12,163 nucleotides of DNA from Acidobacteriota bacterium. Lineage in GTDB: Bacteria; Acidobacteriota; Terriglobia; Terriglobales; Acidobacteriaceae. The translations under genes and the position numbers were made by a program. The stretch spans positions 1 through 12,163 of the forward strand of contig JAEKKE010000145.1 of NCBI GenBank assembly GCA_019510535.1. Reading direction: 5' to 3'. Positions 6,424 through 12,163 of this stretch are shown piece by piece. The first letter of the stretch is position 1; every line of letters begins with the position of its first letter. The notes under the pieces were generated by a model, which was not told where the DNA came from, did no database searches, and saw nothing but the letters and a program-made list of their open reading frames with translations.

Positions 6424-6448
6424 GCTGTTTTCCCGCGAAGAAAACGGC
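6424..6448 (+). other. Hairpin after ahpC
   Basis: GCTGTTTTC (6424-6432) pairs with GAAAACGGC (6440-6448) around a CCGCGAA loop, giving 9 bp with one G-U pair. It lies 42 nt after the ahpC stop and has no T-tract, so it is more likely an RNA 3'-end stabiliser than a terminator. Confidence 0.4.
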
Positions 6449-6507
6449 ATTCGCAGGTTTATCCAAGGTTACGTATTAGGAGAATTGCTCTAAACCAAGG
6501 TTCAACC

Positions 6508-6545
6508 GAAAAGGTGGCCGCTGTTGGAGTGGCCGCCTTTTCTTG
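6508..6545 (+). terminator. Intrinsic terminator between ahpC and ahpD
   Basis: GAAAAGGTGGCC (6508-6519) pairs with GGCCGCCTTTTC (6531-6542) across an 11-nt loop, with 12 pairs including one G-U. The right arm ends in a T-rich run (TTTTCTT). This is the best rho-independent terminator in the window. It should end ahpC transcripts, so ahpD would depend on readthrough or its own promoter. GCGCC/GGCGC (6545-6559) forms another short stem directly after it. Confidence 0.7.
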
Positions 6546-6576
6546 CGCCCGAATGGCGCAGTGAGAGGAGATTTTC

Positions 6577-7122
6577 ATGGCACTTGATGATTTGATCGGC
6601 AGCCTGCCTGCCTACGCGAAGGACCTGAAGCTGAACTTCAGCTCGCTGGTGCGGCAGAACACGGAATTGAGCCCGCAGCAGCTTTGGGGAACGGTGGTGA
6701 GCACCGCGATTGCAACCCGTAATCCTGAGCTGACGGCGGCGACGATGGAAGAGGCAGCCAAGGTGTTGACCCCGGTCGCTCTGGATGCTGCTAAGGCAGC
6801 TGCAGCGATCATGGGCATGAACAACATCTACTACCGTTTCCATCACCTGACGGACAACGAGAAGTACGCCACGCTGCCGGCGCGCCTGCGCATGAACGTG
6901 CTGCGCACCCACAACGTAGACCACGTCGACTTTGAGCTGTGGTGCCTGGCCGTCTCGGCGGTGAACGCCTGCGGCAAGTGCGTGAGTTCGCACGAGAACG
7001 TGGTTCGCCAGAAGGGAATGACGGAAGAGGTGGTGAATGCCGCCATCCGCGTCACCTCGGTGATTCACGCCATCGGCGTAGTGCTGGATGGGGAGAAGGC
7101 CTCGCCTACGCCGCAGGCGTAG
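6577..7122 (+). CDS. ahpD: Alkylhydroperoxidase AhpD
   Basis: This is a 181-residue, mostly helical cytoplasmic protein of the carboxymuconolactone decarboxylase/AhpD fold. The redox centre ACGKCVSSHE aligns with M. tuberculosis AhpD: Cys132 for Cys130, Cys135 for Cys133, His139 for His137, and Glu120 for Glu118. All four catalytic residues are therefore present. In mycobacteria AhpD passes electrons from lipoylated SucB and Lpd to oxidised AhpC, and it has weak peroxidase activity of its own. The adjacent AhpC has the matching C-terminal Cys pair, which supports the same partnership here. The ATG at 6577 has AGGAG (6566-6570) at good spacing. A terminator lies between it and ahpC, so co-transcription may be partial. 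The last ten or so residues are a short polar tail. Confidence 0.95.
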   Translation: MALDDLIGSLPAYAKDLKLNFSSLVRQNTELSPQQLWGTVVSTAIATRNPELTAATMEEAAKVLTPVALDAAKAAAAIMGMNNIYYRFHHLTDNEKYATLPARLRMNVLRTHNVDHVDFELWCLAVSAVNACGKCVSSHENVVRQKGMTEEVVNAAIRVTSVIHAIGVVLDGEKASPTPQA

Positions 7123-7125
7123 GTG

Positions 7126-7272
7126 GTTGAATGGTTGAAAAGTTGAATGGTTGAATAGTGGGTCCGTGGTGAGGCAGGTGATTAGCCTCATCACGGATTT
7201 GTTCTTTAACATGACTGCGGAATGGCGCGGATTAGGAAACCATTCAACCATTCAACTATTCAACCATTCAAC
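7126..7272. repeat. Long nested inverted repeat of TTGAATGG units
   Basis: Two 34-nt arms, 7126-7159 and 7239-7272, are inverted copies matching at 32 of 34 bases. Each arm is itself built from four short units of the form GTTGAATG, GTTGAAAA or GTTGAATA. The 79 bp between them contain a second inverted repeat (7163-7175 with 7185-7197). The whole element fills the gap between the converging ahpD and M28 genes. It encodes no protein. It could be a repeat-type mobile remnant, or a large two-way terminator structure. Confidence 0.85.
7163..7207 (+). terminator. Inner hairpin with T-rich tail, likely ahpD terminator
   Basis: TCCGTGGTGAGGC (7163-7175) pairs with GCCTCATCACGGA (7185-7197) over 13 bp with one G-U pair and a 9-nt loop. 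The T-rich stretch TTTGTTCTTT follows at 7198-7207. This fits an intrinsic terminator for ahpD. It sits inside the larger inverted repeat. Confidence 0.6.
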
Positions 7273-7290
7273 AAGTCCCGCCACAAACGC

Positions 7291-8310
7291 CTAGTGTTTC
7301 TCTTCCTTCTCAGGCTTCCCACCCGGATTCCACATCGGCTTCCAGTTGGTATCGATGAGCCACTCGACGGGCTCTTCCATGGAGGCGATGGCGGTGGTCA
7401 TGTGTTTGAAGTCGATGGTGGTGACCTCGTCGGTGACCTGGTGGTAGTCGGTGTGGAGGCCGAAGCTGGAGACGGTGTGCGCGATGATGCCTTCGAGCGC
7501 CAGGCCGTAGTTGTCGCTGCGCATGAAGAAGTTTTCCTTCGGATGCGGGTCCTGTACGAGGTGGGCGCCGTGCTTCGCGAGCTCCGGTCCGAGGGTGCTG
7601 CGTTCAAAGCCGGTAAGCCAGAGGGTACCCTCGGGGACGGCTGAGTCGGAGCGGCCGATCATCTCAAACTCCAGGTTGGCAACGATGCTGCTGAGCGGAA
7701 TGGGAGGATGGGCGAGGAAGGCCTGGGATCCCAGACCGCCGAACTCCTCGGCACCGAACAGGGCGAAGACGACAGTGCGCTTGGGAGGCTTGGCGTGGGC
7801 GAGATAGCGGGCGAGGTTGAGCACTGCGGTCGTGCCGGAGGCGTCGTCGTCCGCTCCGTTGTAAATCGCGTCTCCATTCACCTGCTGTTTGGCGACGCCC
7901 AGATGATCGAGATGGGCGGTGAGCAGAATGACTTCGGACTTTAGCTTCGGATCGGTGCCGGGAAGGATGGCGACCGCGTTCCAGGTCTCGAAGCGGTCGG
8001 CGGGAGCGTAACGTTGTTCAATGCGTTGTTTGGCGCGGTCCGAGAGCTCGACCGGGGCTTTTTGAAGGTAGCTCCCGTTATTGCCGGGCTGCAGGCCGAT
8101 CTCCTGGAAGACGGCTGCGGCGTACTGGGCTGCGATGTGTTCATCACGCGTGGCCGATCCGCGGCCCTGCAGGGCATCGGATGCGAGAAAATTCATATCG
8201 GCGCGGACCTGCTGTTCCAGAACGGATTGCGGGCTTTGTGCGTCCAACAGGCAGGTCGTCAGGGTCAGCAGCGCGGCGGCGCCAAAGGTCATGCAAGAGC
8301 GTTTGAACAT
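7291..8310 (-). CDS. Secreted M28 family zinc peptidase
   Basis: This is a 339-residue zinc exopeptidase of the M28 (aminopeptidase Y/S) type, probably periplasmic. The chosen start at 8310 begins a signal sequence (MFKRSCMTFGAAALL), and a perfect -10 lies just upstream. A longer frame to 8412 would run through the opposite gene's promoter and start. Metal motifs are TAHLDHLG (His133), GADDDASG (Asp154/155), GAEEFGG (Glu188/189), LEFEMIGRSD (Glu216 where many relatives have Asp) and YHQVTDE (His290). SDALQGRGSAT (44-54) is the typical N-terminal motif. A Cys20 preceded by LTT is a poor lipobox, so cleavage by signal peptidase I is more likely. The tail is Lys/Glu-rich (331-339). Unlike the M28 gene at 983-1909, it lacks the cyclase-like motifs. 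It converges on ahpD and diverges from the propeller lipoprotein. Confidence 0.92.
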   Translation of the reverse strand: MFKRSCMTFGAAALLTLTTCLLDAQSPQSVLEQQVRADMNFLASDALQGRGSATRDEHIAAQYAAAVFQEIGLQPGNNGSYLQKAPVELSDRAKQRIEQRYAPADRFETWNAVAILPGTDPKLKSEVILLTAHLDHLGVAKQQVNGDAIYNGADDDASGTTAVLNLARYLAHAKPPKRTVVFALFGAEEFGGLGSQAFLAHPPIPLSSIVANLEFEMIGRSDSAVPEGTLWLTGFERSTLGPELAKHGAHLVQDPHPKENFFMRSDNYGLALEGIIAHTVSSFGLHTDYHQVTDEVTTIDFKHMTTAIASMEEPVEWLIDTNWKPMWNPGGKPEKEEKH

Positions 8311-8316
8311 GGCCGG

Positions 8317-8346
8317 ATTATAGGCAAAGCCACGGTTCAGACCCAA
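8317..8346 (-). promoter_or_regulatory. Promoter of the M28 gene, leaderless type
   Basis: On the minus strand a perfect TATAAT (8322-8317) is preceded after 18 nt by TTGGGT (8346-8341), a partial -35. Only six bases (CCGGCC) separate TATAAT from the ATG at 8310, so transcription should begin at or next to the start codon. There is no room for a ribosome binding site. Confidence 0.65.
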
Positions 8347-8357
8347 TTCCTGCGACA

Positions 8358-9476
8358 ATGGTGAGCGTGTTGAGGCTGTGTCGAGCATTGCGCTTCTTTG
8401 TGGTTCTGCCAATCGTTCTACTGGCGGGTTGCGGTGACTTCTTTCCGCCGATCAAAGGTGGGGGGAGCAGTTCGGGATCGGACATCGTCTACGTCGCGAA
8501 TGCAAGTTCGACCTCGGTGACGGGCTATGCCATGTCGACGGGCGCGCTGGTAGCCATAAGCGGATCGCCGTACACACTGAGTTTTACGCCGACCGCGATT
8601 GCGGTGACTCCGGCAAATACGTTTGTGTATGTTGCGGGTAGTGGCGTGGTGTATGTGTATTCCATCGGTACCGGTGGTGCGCTGACGGCGGCGAACAATG
8701 GCGCAGCGGTGGCCAACGGCAATGTGGTGTCGATGGACATCTCGCCGGACGGGAAGTGGCTGTTCACCCTGGATGCCGACGGGACCACGATTGAGGAGTA
8801 CTCCATCAACACCTCGACTGGCATACTGACGGCGGCCAGCGGAGCGTTATATACCTTCGGCTCGGGAACGACGCCGGTACCCAAGGCGATCAAGGTCGCT
8901 CCCAATGGCAATTACGTGATCGTGGCGTTGGGAACCGCGGGCGAGATCGTCTACGGCTTCAATACGTCGACGGGCGCAATAAGCGAGAGCCAGCGGCTGT
9001 CGGCTCCGGGCTCGACCAGCGATAACGCCATTGCGATAGACAAGAATACGGCGTATCTGTTCATCGCTCGCAGTGGGAACTCGGCGGGGCTGGGGGTCTA
9101 TACCATCGGCACTGGCGGGACGCTGACGATAGTGAGCGGATCGCCCTTTGCGACCAGCGGCCAGTCGACTTCGGTGGTAGTCGATAACACGGCAACGTAC
9201 GTCTATGTGGGGAACCAGGGTGACGGTACAATCTCGGGTTTCACCATCGGTACCGGAGGCGCGTTGACGGCGCTCAGCGGATCGCCGTACTCGGCCGGCA
9301 AGACCATGACCGCGCTCGCGGCGGACTCCACGGGGAAGTACATTCTCGCGGCAGCCAATGGCGGCTCGCCTGACCTGGGAATGTATGCCTTTGACTCTTC
9401 AACAGCGGGGCGGATATATACCGTCAGCTCAACGACGACGGCGTACGGTCCGGTAGCCGTGGCAGTGACGCACTGA
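8358..9476 (+). CDS. Beta-propeller lipoprotein, lactonase-like repeats
   Basis: This is a 372-residue exported lipoprotein. A short basic N-terminus and hydrophobic run end in the lipobox LAGC, giving lipidated Cys25. After a Gly/Ser linker the protein consists of repeated blades of about 45-50 residues. Their beta strands begin with a YVYVAN-like segment and end with a turn such as IGTGGALTALSGSPY; examples start near residues 102, 248 and 295. This resembles the seven-bladed lactonase/YncE-like propellers common in Acidobacteria. No catalytic residues can be assigned, so a binding or scaffold role is as likely as enzyme activity. The DNA repeats too, for example GCGGATCGCCGTAC near 8561 and 9278. 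The start at 8358 has no clear Shine-Dalgarno and lies 47 bp from the divergent M28 gene. The stop codon falls inside a minisatellite. Confidence 0.85.
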   Translation: MVSVLRLCRALRFFVVLPIVLLAGCGDFFPPIKGGGSSSGSDIVYVANASSTSVTGYAMSTGALVAISGSPYTLSFTPTAIAVTPANTFVYVAGSGVVYVYSIGTGGALTAANNGAAVANGNVVSMDISPDGKWLFTLDADGTTIEEYSINTSTGILTAASGALYTFGSGTTPVPKAIKVAPNGNYVIVALGTAGEIVYGFNTSTGAISESQRLSAPGSTSDNAIAIDKNTAYLFIARSGNSAGLGVYTIGTGGTLTIVSGSPFATSGQSTSVVVDNTATYVYVGNQGDGTISGFTIGTGGALTALSGSPYSAGKTMTALAADSTGKYILAAANGGSPDLGMYAFDSSTAGRIYTVSSTTTAYGPVAVAVTH

Positions 9477-9531
9477 CGTGGACGCACTAAAGTGGACCGC
9501 ACTAAAGTGGACCGCACTGACGTGGACGCAC
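9471..9531 (+). repeat. 14/15-bp minisatellite over the stop codon
   Basis: Four tandem units follow each other: CACTGACGTGGACG (9471-9484), CACTAAAGTGGACCG (9485-9499), the same 15-mer again (9500-9514), and CACTGACGTGGACG (9515-9528), then a partial CAC. The first unit holds the last His codon and the TGA stop of the propeller gene. A related GTGACGCACT occurs at both 9465-9474 and 9550-9559. The rest of the 151-bp gap before the next gene shows nothing else I can support beyond a weak promoter-like pair, TTCACG (9582-9587) and TAGTAT (9604-9609). Confidence 0.85.
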
Positions 9532-9627
9532 CAATGGAAGCCCTTACAGGTGACGCACTAGGTGCATGCCGCGAACCGTGATTCACGCAGGATCATCTGC
9601 AGATAGTATCCTCGGAGCTGTCCCGGC

Positions 9628-10764
9628 GTGATTTTCCCGTCATTCCAACGTAGGTTGTTCACCCTCGCCGCTGTCCTCGTGCTGCTGTCGGGATGCAGCC
9701 GCCTGCGCCCTAAACCCAAGGACGAATATGTCTATGTCACGGCCAAGGGAACGTATCTGCGCGACCGCCTGGCGGCCGTGTCAAACCGTACGGGAAATGT
9801 CGACAACGGGCAGAAGCTGAAGATACTGGAGCGCCAGCGGCACTACTTCCGCGTGGTGACCGATAAGGGCGAGACCGGCTGGATCAACGAGCGGGCGGTT
9901 GTGACGCAGGATATCGTCGATCAGTTCGATGCCCTGAAGAAGGAGTATGCCCGGCGGCCTGCTGTGGCCACCGGTGTGGTGCGGGACGATGTGTACCTGC
10001 ACCTGAAGCCGGGCCGCGATACAGACCGTTTCTACCGGCTGAATGAGGGAGAGAAGCTGGGGCTCATTGCCCGGGCTACGCTGCCCAAGCCTGTGCCAGG
10101 TGGAGTTCCGCAGCAGCAAGCGAAGGAAGGGGAGCCGCCTGTGCCTCCGCCGATGGAGGACTGGTGGCTGGTGCGCTCGGGAGACCGGTCGGGCTGGTTG
10201 CTCTCGCGCATGATGGACGTCGACGTCCCTGACTCGGTGGCGCGGTATGCCGAAGGGCAGCGCATTGTGGGCAACTACGTGCTGACGAAGGTCGAAGACG
10301 ACGAGATTGAAGGCACGGACAAGATGGTGCCCATCTTCGTCACGCTGATGAATAGCTGGAAGGCCGGGCTACCGTATGACTTCGACCAGGTACGCGTCTT
10401 TACCTGGAACCGGGCCAAGCACCGGTATGAAACGGCGTTCCGCGATCGCAATATCCAGGGCTTCCTGCCGGTGGAGGTCAAGACCGATCCGGGCCAGCCG
10501 AATGCTCCGCGGCAGAGTGCGAATACGATGCCGGCTCCGTCGTTTACCTATCGTGTGTTGGCGGCGGACAACGGGCCGGTGGTCTCCGATCCTGTGACCG
10601 GAATCTCGAAGCCCTCAAAGCTGGTGCAGAAAACCTACCGCCTTGAGGGAAATATCACGCGGCGGGTGCTGCGGCCGGGTGAGACTCCGCAGGCGGAGGC
10701 GAAGGCCAGCGAAGATGAGGCGACCAGGGCGGCTGCGAAGAAGCCTGCCAAAAAACGCAAGTAA
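9628..10764 (+). CDS. SH3-domain lipoprotein of unknown function
   Basis: This is a 378-residue exported lipoprotein. The signal sequence ends in the lipobox LSGC with lipidated Cys23. Two bacterial SH3-like modules are visible. One, near residues 34-92, contains TYLRDR and the closing GETGWINERAVV. The other, near 113-198, contains VYLHLKP and DRSGWLLSRMM, interrupted by a Pro-rich loop (152-176). Such domains usually bind peptidoglycan or peptides in the envelope. The remaining third (205-345) forms a separate predominantly beta region I do not recognise. The tail is charged and ends AAKKPAKKRK. The start is GTG at 9628, with GGAG (9614-9617) at a longish 10-nt spacing. It stands alone between the propeller lipoprotein and the PQQ operon, and its role is unknown. 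Confidence 0.82.
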   Translation: MIFPSFQRRLFTLAAVLVLLSGCSRLRPKPKDEYVYVTAKGTYLRDRLAAVSNRTGNVDNGQKLKILERQRHYFRVVTDKGETGWINERAVVTQDIVDQFDALKKEYARRPAVATGVVRDDVYLHLKPGRDTDRFYRLNEGEKLGLIARATLPKPVPGGVPQQQAKEGEPPVPPPMEDWWLVRSGDRSGWLLSRMMDVDVPDSVARYAEGQRIVGNYVLTKVEDDEIEGTDKMVPIFVTLMNSWKAGLPYDFDQVRVFTWNRAKHRYETAFRDRNIQGFLPVEVKTDPGQPNAPRQSANTMPAPSFTYRVLAADNGPVVSDPVTGISKPSKLVQKTYRLEGNITRRVLRPGETPQAEAKASEDEATRAAAKKPAKKRK

Positions 10765-10769
10765 TTGTG

Positions 10770-10785
10770 AGACAAAGGTTTGTCT
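10770..10785 (+). other. Perfect palindrome after the SH3 gene
   Basis: AGACAAA (10770-10776) and TTTGTCT (10779-10785) are inverted copies two bases apart, six bases after the SH3 gene stop. As RNA it would fold as a small hairpin with five or six pairs. It could equally be a protein-binding dyad. There is no long T-run. Confidence 0.4.
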
Positions 10786-10852
10786 GCGGATTCTTTAGGG
10801 ATGCCGCCAGCCGACTTTACAGACGTTGTCCGGATCAGGCATTCTCTCTCCA

Positions 10853-10880
10853 CTGAGGCCTACTTTTTGTGCGGTCTCAG
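10853..10880 (+). other. Hairpin in the pqqA leader region
   Basis: CTGAGGCC (10853-10860) pairs with GGTCTCAG (10873-10880), 8 bp with one G-U, around a 12-nt T-rich loop. It ends 41 nt before pqqA. The 157-bp gap 10765-10921 otherwise shows only this, the palindrome at 10770-10785 and the pqqA ribosome binding site. I could not find a convincing promoter. Confidence 0.45.
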
Positions 10881-10921
10881 ACGCAGAACTCATTCAGTAC
10901 CTTGAGAGGAAGAAGCGACGC

Positions 10922-11002
10922 ATGAAGACCTGGACCCGTCCTGATTTCAAAGAAGTAAGCCTCGGCTGCGAAATCAACAGCTACTCCCCCGCCGAAATCT
11001 AA
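10922..11002 (+). CDS. pqqA: PQQ precursor peptide PqqA
   Basis: This is a 26-residue ribosomal peptide, the substrate from which pyrroloquinoline quinone is made by linking a Glu and a Tyr side chain. The translated start MKTWTRPDF and core LGCEINSYSPAEI match the family pattern, with Glu17 and Tyr21 in the required E-x-x-x-Y spacing. The core resembles the Gluconobacter and Methylobacterium versions. The residue before the Glu is Cys16, less usual than Ala, Met or Phe. AGAGGA (10905-10910) lies 11 nt before the ATG, a rather long spacing. pqqB starts 3 nt after the stop. In the pathway PqqD presents PqqA to the radical SAM enzyme PqqE for cross-linking. Confidence 0.93.
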   Translation: MKTWTRPDFKEVSLGCEINSYSPAEI

Positions 11003-11005
11003 ACC

Positions 11006-11908
11006 TTGTTTACATTGCAATTGCTGGGAACCGCCGCTGGCGGCGGTTTTCCGCAATGGAACTGTGCCTGTGCTCTGTGCGATTTGAGCCGCAGAGATCC
11101 CGTGCGCTGCACGCCCCGGCTGCAGCTACAGGCCGTCGTGCGTTCGCAGGGGCGTAATGTTCTGTTGAACGCAGGTCCAGACCTGCGTGCGCAGATTGAA
11201 GCAACACCCACGTTGCAGCCCAGGCCGGAGAATGGCCGGCGGAATACGCCAATCGACGCCATCGTGCTGACCTCGGCGGACCTGGACCAGGTGCTGGGCC
11301 TGTTGCTGATGCGTGAGTTTCAGCCGCTGCGGGTCTACGCCACGCCGCTGGTCCGGCGGGTGCTGGAAGCCAATAGCTTTTTCCGGATGCTGGAACGGGT
11401 GCCGCAACAGTTAACCTGGGTTGCGACGCTTCCCGGCGAGCCGTTTGAGCTGCTGCCGGGAGTCACGTGTACGGCGATCCCGATGTCGGATGATCTGCCT
11501 TATTACGCGAAGAGTTTCGGTGCGAGCGCTGAGCCAGGACAGGCAGTGGTTGGGCTAATGCTGGCGAGTGAGGGAAAGAAAGTTGTGTATACGCCTTCGG
11601 TGGGGCAGATTTCAGAAGCCCTGTACCGAGGGTATGCGGCGGCGGATGCGATTGCCGTCGACGGTACCTTCTGGAGCGATGATGAGCTGCAACGGGCGCA
11701 GCCCGGAACGCCGCTGGCACGTGAGATCGGTCACGTCCCGATGAGCGGTGAGGATGGCATGATGGCACAACTTGCGAAGCTGCGAGGGCCGCGCAAGGTC
11801 TTCGTGCACCTGAACAATACGAATCCCATTCTCGACCGTCAGAGCGATGAGCGTCAGGCCGTGCTCGCCGGAGGATGGGAGATCGCGGAGGATGGATGGG
11901 AGCTGTAA
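11006..11908 (+). CDS. pqqB: PqqB, PQQ biosynthesis metallo-hydrolase-fold protein
   Basis: This is a 300-residue cytoplasmic member of the metallo-beta-lactamase fold. In Methylobacterium PqqB was shown to act as an iron-dependent hydroxylase on the tyrosine part of the cross-linked PqqA product. The N-terminus LGTAAGGGFPQWNCACALC is diagnostic, with the zinc-knuckle cysteines Cys20, Cys22 and Cys25. The metal motif region reads LTSADLDQVLGLL (89-100): Asp92 and Asp94 are kept, but the following residue is Gln95 where His is usual. His268 (FVHLNNTNP) matches the distal His ligand, and IGHVPMSG (242-249) is also typical. The start is TTG at 11006, three bases after pqqA, without a clear Shine-Dalgarno; a second TTG lies at 11015. 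The N-terminal length fits the family. Two bases separate its stop from pqqC. Confidence 0.95.
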   Translation: MFTLQLLGTAAGGGFPQWNCACALCDLSRRDPVRCTPRLQLQAVVRSQGRNVLLNAGPDLRAQIEATPTLQPRPENGRRNTPIDAIVLTSADLDQVLGLLLMREFQPLRVYATPLVRRVLEANSFFRMLERVPQQLTWVATLPGEPFELLPGVTCTAIPMSDDLPYYAKSFGASAEPGQAVVGLMLASEGKKVVYTPSVGQISEALYRGYAAADAIAVDGTFWSDDELQRAQPGTPLAREIGHVPMSGEDGMMAQLAKLRGPRKVFVHLNNTNPILDRQSDERQAVLAGGWEIAEDGWEL

Positions 11909-11910
11909 CG

Positions 11911-12163
11911 ATGTTGACCGCAGGGGAGATGTTGAGCCCAGACGAGCTGCGTGCGCGGCTGCAGGCGGTAGGAGAGGCGAAGTACCACCACCGGCATCCG
12001 TTTCATGAGCGGATGCATCGTGGCGAGCTGACGCGCGGGCAACTACAGGCGTGGGCGCTCAACCGGTACTACTACCAGAGCCGTATTCCCATCAAGGACG
12101 CGCTGGTGCTGGCCAAGAGCGACGATCCGGCCTTTCGCCGCGCATGGCGGAAGCGCATTGTCG
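11911..12163 (+). CDS. pqqC: PqqC, pyrroloquinoline-quinone synthase (partial)
   Basis: The first 84 codons are present, and the gene runs off the window end. PqqC is a cofactor-free oxidase that performs the last ring closure and eight-electron oxidation giving PQQ. The segment YHHRHPFHERMH (residues 25-36), followed by LQAWALNRYYYQSRIPIKDA (45-64), is almost invariant in PqqC and supplies active-site residues. The ATG at 11911 has GGGAG (11898-11902) inside the end of pqqB. A second ATG at 11929 also follows an AGGGGAG but would shorten the N-terminus. The 2-bp gap from pqqB shows co-transcription; pqqD and pqqE are expected beyond the edge. Confidence 0.96.
   Translation, partial: MLTAGEMLSPDELRARLQAVGEAKYHHRHPFHERMHRGELTRGQLQAWALNRYYYQSRIPIKDALVLAKSDDPAFRRAWRKRIV

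Noticed and set aside
5825..6466. 213-codon minus-strand frame opposite ahpC
   Set aside because: It is a shadow of the AhpC coding sequence; no domain or ribosome site is visible.
6502..7251. 249-codon minus-strand frame opposite ahpD
   Set aside because: It starts within the inverted-repeat element and reads the antisense of AhpD, giving low-complexity His/Arg-rich sequence.
7126..7272. CRISPR-like array from the repeated TTGAATGG units
   Set aside because: The units are only 8-9 bp, have no spacers between them and occur as two inverted blocks, with no cas genes nearby.

Overview
The window looks like chromosomal DNA of a soil acidobacterium, probably Acidobacteriaceae (Terriglobus, Granulicella or Edaphobacter type). 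This rests on moderately high GC, densely packed genes, lipoproteins with lactonase-like beta-propeller repeats, and a PQQ operon. It is an inference from gene style, not from a marker gene. All the genes recognised have known families, and I see no phage, transposase, CRISPR, tRNA or rRNA.

Layout. Positions 69-3196 (minus strand) hold a tight four-gene run read right to left: a TatA/TatB-type protein, TatC, an M28 peptidase resembling glutaminyl cyclase, and a TerC-family membrane protein. The first three genes overlap, and TerC starts 5 nt after the peptidase stop. A 240-bp divergent region leads to nadA (quinolinate synthase, plus strand). A 196-bp gap with nested hairpins follows, then a DUF2203 gene. 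Next comes a peroxide-defence module: a PerR-type Fur regulator with a palindromic operator inside its own promoter, a mycobacterial-type AhpC peroxiredoxin, and its partner AhpD. AhpD faces a second, secreted M28 peptidase across a long nested inverted repeat. That peptidase is divergent, across 47 bp, from a beta-propeller lipoprotein. A minisatellite and an SH3-domain lipoprotein come next. The window ends in the start of a PQQ operon: pqqA (26 codons), pqqB, and pqqC cut by the window edge.

How the genes work together. PerR probably senses peroxide and represses itself and perhaps ahpC. AhpC reduces peroxides and AhpD recycles AhpC. TatB and TatC export folded proteins. The two M28 enzymes and two lipoproteins are envelope or periplasmic products. 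PqqA is the precursor peptide that PqqB and PqqC help convert to the redox cofactor PQQ, used by periplasmic dehydrogenases.

The most notable signals are regulatory or structural rather than a new gene system. Three promoters (tatB, perR, second M28) sit so close to the start codon that leaderless or nearly leaderless mRNAs are predicted. A 34-bp inverted repeat with an inner 13-bp stem separates convergent genes. Two mutually exclusive hairpins follow nadA. A direct repeat spaced exactly 63 bp precedes nadA. PqqB has Gln where the family usually has a metal-site His.
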